A stretch of DNA of 64,000 bases. Source: JANQTF01 sp041741415. GTDB lineage: Bacteria > Bacteroidota > Bacteroidia > J057. The position numbers were made by a program, and so were the translations under genes. Every line of letters begins with the position of its first letter. Within the stretch, counting starts at the first letter, position 1. The stretch spans positions 1 through 64,000 of the forward strand of contig JBGSKC010000030.1 of assembly GCA_041741415.1 (NCBI GenBank), read 5' to 3'. This document shows positions 42,633 through 48,834 of this stretch, piece after piece. The notes beneath the pieces were generated by a model, which was not told where the DNA came from, made no database searches, and saw nothing but the letters and a program-made list of their open reading frames with translations.

Positions 42633-42968
42633 ATGAAAAAAGAGTTGGTTTCTACTGGAGGGATTCCTGCCCACATGCTGACGCAGATGTTCAGAGAATT
42701 CAGCCAAATCGAGGGGCTGAAAGAGGTCCTGCTATACGGGTCCCGCGCCAAAGGCAACTTTCGTCCTGCTTCAGACATTGACCTGACCCTCGTCGGGCCG
42801 GATCTCACCTTCCGGGACCTTTGCCGGCTTGACACCAGACTGGATGATCTGCTGATGCCTTACACAATCGACTTGTCCATTCATCACCATATCCAATCCG
42901 GGGAACTCCTCGATCACATCGGGCGGGTCGGGATTGTCATCTGGAAACGGGAGGAAGAAGAAGGGTAG
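42633..42968 (+). CDS. Minimal nucleotidyltransferase (MNT) antitoxin
   Basis: A 111-residue protein from the ATG at 42633. It has the minimal nucleotidyltransferase signature GSRAKGNFRPASDIDLTLVG (GSxAxG...SDxDL), near residue 36, plus the third carboxylate in PYTIDLSIHHHI. The tail WKREEEEG is very acidic. MNT antitoxins neutralise the cognate HEPN toxin by AMP transfer, as shown for other HEPN-MNT pairs. All three active-site acids are present, so the antitoxin is likely functional. Confidence 0.93.
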   Translation: MKKELVSTGGIPAHMLTQMFREFSQIEGLKEVLLYGSRAKGNFRPASDIDLTLVGPDLTFRDLCRLDTRLDDLLMPYTIDLSIHHHIQSGELLDHIGRVGIVIWKREEEEG

Positions 42969-42994
42969 CCGGGTAGGAACATGTCACAAACTAC

Positions 42995-44065
42995 TCATCT
43001 CACAGTGATCCCGGCCAGAGCAGTTCTCACTGCAGCCCCGCATTCACGCGTGCCCAGTTTGCCGCCGAGGTCTTCGGTTACGAGATTTTCTGCCATGACG
43101 GCATCCACAGCCTGCTTCACTGCATCGGCTTCTTTCACAAGGCCAAGACCTGTTTCGAGCAGCATGGCTGCCGACAAAATCGCGGCAAGCGGATTTGCCC
43201 TGTTCTGGCCCGCCGCCTGCGGATAGGAACCATGAACCGGCTCAAAAACCGACGTGTGAAGCCCCACAGATGCCGAAGGCAAGATTCCCAGCGAACCCGC
43301 CAGCACCGATCCTTCGTCGCTCAGGATGTCGCCAAACAGGTTTTCGGTCACCATCACATCGAAGCTGGCAGGATTGAGGATCAACTGCATGGCGGCATTA
43401 TCCACAAACATGGTTTCGGTCTGAACATCACCATATTGCGGGGCAATGGCCTGAAAGCGTTCCCGCCACAGCCGCGAGGTAGCCAGCACATTGGCCTTGT
43501 CAACCAGGGTCACTTTTCCCCGGCGCTTCCGGGCAGCCTCGAAGGCAAGGTGAATCATCCGGTCAATTTCCTCCACCCGATACAGGCAGGTGTCGAAGGC
43601 CATGCTGCCGTTTTCGGAGCGCCCCCTCGGTTCGCCGAAATAAATTCCGGAAATCAGTTCCCGCAGCACAAGGAAATCCACCCCTTCGAGCCGCTCATTC
43701 TTGAGGGGAGATTTGTCAAACAAGCTGGGATATGACACCACAGGCCGCAGGTTGGCATACAAGCCAAGGGCCTTTCTCATGCGCAGCAGGCCCTGTTCCG
43801 GCCGCACTTTGGCGTGGGGGTCGTTGTCGTATTTCGGGTGACCAATCGCACCAAACAACACCGCATCCGATGCCATGCACAACTGATGGGTTTCCTCCGG
43901 ATAGGGGTCGCCGGTGGCATCGATGGCGGCAGCGCCCACCAGGGCCTCTGTGAAGTGAAATTCATGGCCAAACTGAGCAGCAATCGTTTCCAGCACGAGG
44001 CGCGCCTCCAGGGTCACCTCAGGTCCGATGCCGTCTCCGGCGAGCAGTGCGATATGAGCAGTCAT
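42995..44065 (-). CDS. leuB: 3-isopropylmalate dehydrogenase
   Basis: A 356-residue NAD-dependent oxidative decarboxylase producing 4-methyl-2-oxopentanoate (2-ketoisocaproate), the last enzyme before leucine transamination. Family blocks: LLAGDGIGPEVTLEARLVLE at the start, FGAIGHPKYDND, LLRMRKALGLYANLRPV, RELISGIYFGEPRG, the catalytic Lys in VDKANVLATSRLWR, the Asp-containing MFVDNAAMQLI and VMVTENLFGDILSDEGSVL, and EPVHGSYPQAAGQNRANPLA. It is the last gene of leuACDB, after a 166-bp spacer with tandem heptamer repeats and a palindrome. Confidence 0.97.
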   Translation of the reverse strand: MTAHIALLAGDGIGPEVTLEARLVLETIAAQFGHEFHFTEALVGAAAIDATGDPYPEETHQLCMASDAVLFGAIGHPKYDNDPHAKVRPEQGLLRMRKALGLYANLRPVVSYPSLFDKSPLKNERLEGVDFLVLRELISGIYFGEPRGRSENGSMAFDTCLYRVEEIDRMIHLAFEAARKRRGKVTLVDKANVLATSRLWRERFQAIAPQYGDVQTETMFVDNAAMQLILNPASFDVMVTENLFGDILSDEGSVLAGSLGILPSASVGLHTSVFEPVHGSYPQAAGQNRANPLAAILSAAMLLETGLGLVKEADAVKQAVDAVMAENLVTEDLGGKLGTRECGAAVRTALAGITVR

Positions 44066-44100
44066 AGAAGAGTTGGGTGTGTGAAAGATGAGAGGGGAGA

Positions 44101-44130
44101 GAAGTCAGAGGTCAGAAGTCAGAGTTCAGA
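44101..44130. repeat. Tandem heptamer repeats in leuD-leuB spacer
   Basis: Four consecutive 7-bp units AGTCAGA, GGTCAGA, AGTCAGA and GTTCAGA at 44103-44130, with a partial unit before. On the coding (minus) strand they read TCTGAC(N) and lie 38 bp upstream of the leuB start codon. A similar array precedes leuC. Confidence 0.7.
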
Positions 44131-44194
44131 TTGGATCGGCTTCGCCTCTGTTTTGGCTTCTCACAGCGTAGCGATCTGGCTTCCCGCTTCTCAA

Positions 44195-44233
44195 AACCCT
44201 TGTCAGGGTCGAAGCCAAACCCTGACAAGGGTT
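44195..44233. repeat. Palindromic repeat overlapping the leuD stop codon
   Basis: Perfect 15-bp inverted repeat, AACCCTTGTCAGGGT at 44195-44209 and its complement at 44219-44233, with a 9-bp loop. The second arm reaches into the leuD stop codon (TAA, 44232-44234). There is no T-run on either side, so it is not a standard terminator; it looks like a dispersed intergenic palindrome (REP-like). Confidence 0.7.
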
Positions 44234-44816
44234 AGGCTTGTCTCGCCTCTTCAAAAGCGGCGATTTCCTCGCGCAGGCTCAGCAAGTAGTCGATGTCGTC
44301 ATACCCGTTGAGGAGGCAGGTTTTTTTGTAGGGGTTAATGTCGAATGGCACCTGAACGCCTGCGGCTTCGATGATTTGGCCTGGCAGATCAACAACGAAG
44401 GCAGTGCGCGGGTCCCGCTGCACGAGGGCAAGCCAGGTGTCGAGTGTTTGCTGCGGAACCTGGATCGGGAGGATACCATTGTTCAGCGCGTTGTTTCGGA
44501 AAATGTCGGCAAAGAACGACGACACTACCACCCGGAAGCCATAGTCGGCCAGTGCCCAGGCTGCATGTTCGCGGCTGGAGCCGCAACCAAAGTTTTTGCC
44601 CGCCAGCAGGATCTGGCCCTGAAAAGCAGGATTGTTGAGCACAAAGCCAGGCTTGTGGTTGCCATACGCGTCAAATCGCCAGTCGCGAAAGAGGTTTTCG
44701 CCGAAGCCTTCCCGCGAAGTCGCCTTCAGAAAGCGCGCCGGGATGATCTGATCTGTGTCCACATGCTCCATCGGCAAAGGCACAGCAGTGGTATGAAGGG
44801 TGTGAAGAGGGGTCAT
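44232..44816 (-). CDS. leuD: 3-isopropylmalate dehydratase small subunit
   Basis: A 194-residue swivel subunit of isopropylmalate isomerase, converting 2-isopropylmalate to 3-isopropylmalate with LeuC. The ATG at 44816 gives MTPLHTLHTTAVPLPMEHVD; an upstream frame extension is not needed. Signatures: DTDQIIPARFL near 25, GKNFGCGSSREHAAWALADYGF near 68, FADIFRNNALNNGILPI and the C-terminal NPYKKTCLLNGYDDIDYLL. The gene starts 83 bp after leuC. Confidence 0.96.
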   Translation of the reverse strand: MTPLHTLHTTAVPLPMEHVDTDQIIPARFLKATSREGFGENLFRDWRFDAYGNHKPGFVLNNPAFQGQILLAGKNFGCGSSREHAAWALADYGFRVVVSSFFADIFRNNALNNGILPIQVPQQTLDTWLALVQRDPRTAFVVDLPGQIIEAAGVQVPFDINPYKKTCLLNGYDDIDYLLSLREEIAAFEEARQA

Positions 44817-44899
44817 GAAGGAATGAAATGAAAGGTGTTTTCGAATAGAGATCCCTGAAGAATGTGAGTGGCAGAACAGCGCTTTGCCGGGAGAATTCA

Positions 44900-46303
44900 T
44901 TATGAAACAGCCTCCCTCACATCCACCACTTTGCCTTCCAGGGCTGCTGCCGCCGCCATGAGCGGCGAGGCCAGGAAAGTGCGGGCTCCCGGTCCCTGCC
45001 GCCCCTCAAAGTTGCGGTTGGAGGTGGAAATGCAGTATTTCCCCGCCGGAATCTTGTCCTCATTCATGCCCAGACAAGCTGAACAGCCGGGTTCCCGCAG
45101 TTCGAAGCCTGCTTCCTTCAGCACAATGTCAATGCCTTCTTCCTGCGCCTGCCTCCGCACCTGCTGGGAACCAGGTACCACAAAGGCCTCCACATGGTCG
45201 GCTTTCTTTTTTCCTTTGACAAACTCCGCCACCAGCCGCAGGTCTTCCATCCTGGAGTTCGTGCAGGAGCCAATGAACACATAATCCACCTGCTGCCCGA
45301 GCATCGGCTGGCCTTCCTCGAGGCCCATGTAGGCAAGTGCTTTTTCCAGGGCTGCGGCCTCGCTGGCGTCCTTAGTGTCCTTTTTCATGGGAATGCGATG
45401 ACTCACCCCGATGCCCATGCCAGGATTGGTGCCATAGGTGATCATAGGCTCAATGTCGGCAGCGTCAAACACATGCTCGGCATCAAACTGCGCGTCGGGG
45501 CCCGATTGGAAGGTGGACCAGCGGGCAACAGCTTCGTCCCAGGCCTCGCCCTGCGGACTATATGGCCGGCCTTTGAGGTAGTCAAATGTTTTTTGGTCGG
45601 GCGCTACAAAGCCGCCGCGTGCCCCCATTTCGATGCTCATGTTGCACACAGTCATCCGGCCTTCCATGCTCAGCGCCGTGATGGCCTCGCCCGCATATTC
45701 GACGAAATAGCCAGTTCCGCCGTCGGTGCCAAGTTGTGCGATCACATAGAGAATGAGGTCTTTGGCAAATACCCCTGGCCTGAGATGACCCTTCACCGTA
45801 ATGCGCATTTTTTTCGGCTTGGTCTGCAGAACGCATTGGGTAGCCAGAACCTGCTCCACCTCCGAAGTGCCGATGCCAAAGGCGATACAGCCGAAAGCTC
45901 CATGGGTGGAGGTATGGCTGTCGCCGCAAACAATCGTCATGCCCGGCAGTGTGAGGCCAAGCTCCGGCCCGATCACGTGCACAATACCCTGGTTGGGGTG
46001 GCCCAGACCGAACAATTCGACGCCAAATTCCCCGCAGTTTTTCACAAGTGCCTCCACCTGCTTGCGGGAAAGGGCCTCTTTGATCGGCAAATGCTGGTCA
46101 ATCGTGGGCACGTTATGGTCTGCGGTGGCAACGGTGCGGTCGGTGCGAAACACAGGGATGCCCCGGCTCCGCAGACCATCAAAAGCCTGCGGCGAGGTCA
46201 CCTCATGGATATAGTGCCGGTCGATGAACACCACCGAGGGGCCTCCCTCAATTGTTGAAACCACGTGCTGGTCCCAGAGCTGGTCAAAAAGGGTGTTGGT
46301 CAT
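44900..46303 (-). CDS. leuC: 3-isopropylmalate dehydratase large subunit
   Basis: A 467-residue aconitase-family subunit. The three [4Fe-4S] cysteine ligands are in FIGSCTNSRMEDLRL and EPGCSACLGMNEDK (CxxC). Other motifs: VFIDRHYIHEVTSPQAFDGL, CGDSHTSTHGAFGCIAFGIG and TSNRNFEGRQGPGARTFLAS with the substrate-binding Arg. It needs LeuD for activity. The gene is second in leuACDB, separated from leuA by 110 bp containing heptamer repeats and a large palindrome. Confidence 0.97.
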   Translation of the reverse strand: MTNTLFDQLWDQHVVSTIEGGPSVVFIDRHYIHEVTSPQAFDGLRSRGIPVFRTDRTVATADHNVPTIDQHLPIKEALSRKQVEALVKNCGEFGVELFGLGHPNQGIVHVIGPELGLTLPGMTIVCGDSHTSTHGAFGCIAFGIGTSEVEQVLATQCVLQTKPKKMRITVKGHLRPGVFAKDLILYVIAQLGTDGGTGYFVEYAGEAITALSMEGRMTVCNMSIEMGARGGFVAPDQKTFDYLKGRPYSPQGEAWDEAVARWSTFQSGPDAQFDAEHVFDAADIEPMITYGTNPGMGIGVSHRIPMKKDTKDASEAAALEKALAYMGLEEGQPMLGQQVDYVFIGSCTNSRMEDLRLVAEFVKGKKKADHVEAFVVPGSQQVRRQAQEEGIDIVLKEAGFELREPGCSACLGMNEDKIPAGKYCISTSNRNFEGRQGPGARTFLASPLMAAAAALEGKVVDVREAVS

Positions 46304-46308
46304 AGAGA

Positions 46309-46343
46309 AGTGAGATGTCAGATGTCAGAGGGGAGATGTTAGA
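46309..46343. repeat. Tandem heptamer repeats upstream of leuC
   Basis: Five degenerate 7-bp units AGTGAGA, TGTCAGA, TGTCAGA, GGGGAGA and TGTTAGA run without gaps from 46309 to 46343, ending (on the minus strand) 5 bp before the leuC start codon. They are the same family as the array before leuB. Confidence 0.65.
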
Positions 46344-46357
46344 GGGTTTTGGGCTTT

Positions 46358-46403
46358 CCGCAGCTTGTAGAGACTCGATTAATCGCGTCTCTACAAGCTG
46401 CGG
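46358..46403. repeat. 46-bp near-perfect palindrome in leuA-leuC spacer
   Basis: CCGCAGCTTGTAGAGAC (46358-46374) is exactly complementary to 46387-46403; the 12-bp centre contains CGATTAATCG, itself palindromic, so the whole element is symmetric apart from one mismatch. The core GTAGAGAC...GTCTCTAC resembles palindromes dispersed in some Bacteroidota and cyanobacterial genomes. It lies 11 bp after the leuA stop codon, but no T-run follows. Confidence 0.78.
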
Positions 46404-46413
46404 AGCGGTTTCA

Positions 46414-47904
46414 TCACACCTTCGAGAGGGCATCCAGATACGCCTGGGCTGTCGAGGTGATTGTGTCGGAATCGGAGCCGTAGCCGTGGTAGTAATTGCC
46501 GTGATGGCCAATCTGGATGTGCACCTGGGCTACGTCGTCGCTGCCAGCGGTAATGGCCTGAACCAGGTATTCGACCAAGTCCACCTTCAGACCCAGAATG
46601 CTGTCGATGGCTTTGATTGTTGCATCCACCGGGCCATTGCCTTCTGCCTCATTGTAGAGAAGGGTGTCGTCGCGGCGAATGGTGACCTGGGCCATGGCCG
46701 GGGTTCCTTTTCCGCATTGAACCGACAAGGCTTCGAGTTTCAGGCTGTGGCGCACACGGGGTTTGCCTACCAGTTCGAAAAGGTCCTCGTCGTTGATTTG
46801 CTTGCGTGCGTCGGCCAGCTCGAGGAAGCGGGGATAGAGCCCTGCCAGTTCTTCCTGGTTTACCTGCAGACCAAGTTTTTCGAGGCGGTGGCGAACGGCA
46901 GCCTTGCCCGAGCGGGCGGTCAGCACGATGGAATTCGACGGCACGCCCACCTGCACCGGATCGATGATTTCGTAGTTTTCGCGGTTTTTCAGCACGCCGT
47001 CCTGGTGAATGCCGGAGGAATGCGCAAAAGCGTTGCGACCCACAATGGCCTTGTTGGGCTGCACAGGCATGCGCATGAGGCGGGTAACGAGCTTGCTGGT
47101 GGGGAAGATTTTGGTGGTGTCGATGCCGGTTTCGAGCCGGAGCAGGTCGTAATGGCTTTTAAGCACCATCACTGTTTCTTCGAGGGAGGTATTTCCGGCG
47201 CGCTCGCCAATGCCATTGATGGTGCATTCCACCTGCCTGGCGCCATTGCGAAGGGCTGCTACTGAGTTGGCGGTGGCCATGCCGAGGTCATTGTGGCAGT
47301 GAGCGGAAAGAATGGCCTTGTCCACATTCGGCACATTGTTCATCAGGAAATGAAAAATATGGCCGTATTGATCGGGAAGGCAATAGCCTGTGGTATCGGG
47401 GATGTTGACGACGGTGGCACCTGCGGCGATGACAGTTTCGACCATGCGGGCGAGGAACTCAAGGTCGGCGCGGCCGGCGTCTTCGCAATAAAATTCCACA
47501 TCGTCGGTGAAGTTGCGGGCAAATTTGGCAGCTTGTGCGGCTCTTTCCAGCACGGCTTCGCGCGAGGAGTTGAATTTGTGGCGAATGTGCATATCAGAAG
47601 CACCGATGCCGGTGTGGATTCGCTTCCGCTTCGCGAATTGCAGGGCTTGTGCCGCACATTCGATGTCGGCCTCCACGGCGCGGGACAGGGCGCAAATCAC
47701 GGGTTCACTGACAGCCTGCGAGATGGCCACCACTGAGTTAAAGTCGCCCGGGCTGGAAATAGGGAAGCCTGCCTCGATCACGTCCACGCCAAGCTGCTCG
47801 AGTGCCCTGGCAAGTATGATTTTTTCTGAGGTATTCAACTGACAACCTGGAACCTGTTCTCCATCCCGGAGAGTGGTGTCAAAAATGTGGACGCGATTGT
47901 TCAT
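46414..47904 (-). CDS. leuA: 2-isopropylmalate synthase
   Basis: A 496-residue enzyme condensing acetyl-CoA with 2-ketoisovalerate, the committed step of leucine synthesis. Motifs: FDTTLRDGEQVPGC (residues 9-22, catalytic Arg and metal Asp), ALSRAVEADIECA, SAHCHNDLGMATANSVAAL with the metal-binding HxH, and GIGERAGNTSLEE. Residues about 390-496 form the LeuA dimerisation/allosteric domain (QVTIRRDDTLLYNEAEGNGP) that mediates leucine feedback. First gene of leuACDB; directly upstream lie a leucine-rich leader ORF and a terminator-like hairpin, pointing to attenuation control. Confidence 0.97.
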   Translation of the reverse strand: MNNRVHIFDTTLRDGEQVPGCQLNTSEKIILARALEQLGVDVIEAGFPISSPGDFNSVVAISQAVSEPVICALSRAVEADIECAAQALQFAKRKRIHTGIGASDMHIRHKFNSSREAVLERAAQAAKFARNFTDDVEFYCEDAGRADLEFLARMVETVIAAGATVVNIPDTTGYCLPDQYGHIFHFLMNNVPNVDKAILSAHCHNDLGMATANSVAALRNGARQVECTINGIGERAGNTSLEETVMVLKSHYDLLRLETGIDTTKIFPTSKLVTRLMRMPVQPNKAIVGRNAFAHSSGIHQDGVLKNRENYEIIDPVQVGVPSNSIVLTARSGKAAVRHRLEKLGLQVNQEELAGLYPRFLELADARKQINDEDLFELVGKPRVRHSLKLEALSVQCGKGTPAMAQVTIRRDDTLLYNEAEGNGPVDATIKAIDSILGLKVDLVEYLVQAITAGSDDVAQVHIQIGHHGNYYHGYGSDSDTITSTAQAYLDALSKV

Positions 47905-47934
47905 GACCGGGGCTGAGTGGATGATGGATCTAAT

Positions 47935-47965
47935 AAAAAATGCCTCTTCTCGATGGAGAACAGGC
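47935..47965 (-). terminator. Intrinsic terminator/attenuator in front of leuA
   Basis: On the minus strand GCCTGTTCTC (47965-47956) pairs with GAGAAGAGGC (47951-47942) across a 4-nt loop, 9 of 10 pairs (one G-G mismatch), followed by A and six T (47940-47935). It sits 28 nt after the leader ORF stop and about 31 nt before the leuA ATG, so it can only act on transcripts that would enter leuACDB. Its 5' arm is alternatively complementary to the end of the leader ORF (ACAGGCTG at 48019-48012 with CGGCCTGT at 47967-47960). Confidence 0.82.
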
Positions 47966-47993
47966 CGCGAAAATGGGTGCTACAATGAAAAAT

Positions 47994-48116
47994 TCAGGAA
48001 TTCACCCTCGCCAGCCTGTGGAAACCGGCTAGAGATAGCAAAAGCTGGAGGGTGAAAGAGGGGAGGTCCAAGGGGAGATGATGTGAGATTGTCAGGCTAA
48101 AGATTTGCAAACTCAT
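47994..48116 (-). CDS. Putative leu operon leader peptide (leuL-like)
   Basis: A 40-residue ORF upstream of leuA, from the ATG at 48116 to the TGA at 47994. Eleven of 40 residues are leucine, with five in the seven residues 23-29 (LQLLLSL), encoded CTC CAG CTT TTG CTA TCT CTA, including CTA codons. The Leu codons sit in the loop of a strong hairpin (GAGGGTGAA at 48048-48056 on the plus strand against TTCACCCTC at 48001-48009, extended by CAGC/GCTG with a 2-nt bulge). A terminator hairpin follows after the stop. This is the arrangement of ribosome-mediated attenuation: stalling at Leu codons would free the downstream arm to form an antiterminator. Longer in-frame starts exist upstream, but the Leu-rich end is common to all. 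Confidence 0.68.
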   Translation of the reverse strand: MSLQIFSLTISHHLPLDLPSFTLQLLLSLAGFHRLARVNS

Positions 48117-48342
48117 TCGCCGGGACAAGAAAAGGCAGGGTGGCCATTGGCTGGTTTTGGAAATATTCAGCCAAATAACGCCCAGAGGCGGAGTGGGCTT
48201 GTTTTTGGGCCTGAACTGGCTCAGGGTCATCACGCCAAAAATCCATCATCTTGCAGGGTGCGGTAATATTTTTTACCAGGATGGCCCTGCGCCATCACCG
48301 TCGAAGCCCTTGGGTTGTCTTGAAAAATCAAAGTCCTGGCCG
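48117..48342. other. Divergent promoter region of leu operon and small gene
   Basis: Lies between the leuL-like ORF and the plus-strand promoter at 48343. It must hold the leu promoter on the minus strand, but I cannot identify convincing -33/-7 elements. Nothing else is seen. Confidence 0.35.
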
Positions 48343-48373
48343 TTGGCGTTCTCGGATCTTTCGGCTATATTCG
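48343..48373 (+). promoter_or_regulatory. Bacteroidota-type promoter upstream of small membrane protein
   Basis: TTGG at 48343-48346, a 19-bp spacer, and TATATTCG at 48366-48373. The -7 element ends only 8 bp before the first ATG at 48382, which would give an almost leaderless mRNA; the second ATG at 48385 may be used. Confidence 0.42.
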
Positions 48374-48381
48374 CGGCCTGA

Positions 48382-48723
48382 ATGATGTCCAAGTCCTGGC
48401 TCACATATCGCATTTTCCTCCCCTTGCTGGCGACAATGTCGCTGGTAGGATTCTGGCGGATTAACAAAGTGAGCTTTTTCCACCACTTTATCCGGGTCAT
48501 CTCGGAGGTGGAAGTCAGGAACTCTCAGTCACTTTCGGAGGCCGCCCTGCCTGTCCTGGCCTTGGCCAGCGAGGCACCTGCCCAGCAGGAAGCAGGCCCT
48601 GCAGCTTTGTTTACCGACGGGTTTCTCCCTCTCCTGGCGCTTGCCGGTGAGGAGGCGAGCTGGCAGCCAGCACCCATGCCCTGTTTCGGAACTCAAAGCT
48701 CCATCCTCATTCGCGGTCCATAG
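48382..48723 (+). CDS. Small hypothetical membrane protein
   Basis: A 113-residue protein with an N-terminal hydrophobic helix (about 10-24, IFLPLLATMSLVGFW) and an Ala/Leu/Pro-rich remainder including two similar segments, AALPVLALASEAPAQQ and GFLPLLALAGEEASWQ. It has ATGATG at the start, a promoter-like element right before it, and lies 111 bp upstream of secDF. No family recognised; could be a chance frame. Confidence 0.42.
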   Translation: MMSKSWLTYRIFLPLLATMSLVGFWRINKVSFFHHFIRVISEVEVRNSQSLSEAALPVLALASEAPAQQEAGPAALFTDGFLPLLALAGEEASWQPAPMPCFGTQSSILIRGP

Positions 48724-48834
48724 GGATTTGTATGGTTTTGTGTCTCCCTGCCGGGAGCGATATGACCCGCTTTCCGCTGATCAGCTGGAACCTGCGGGCC
48801 TCTCCATTCCTTTTGTCTAATCTTTCCTTTTCTC

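Noticed and set aside
47905..48381. T-box or metabolite riboswitch upstream of leuA
   Set aside because: No T-box sequence or known aptamer pattern is visible, and the leader-peptide/attenuator model explains the structure found.
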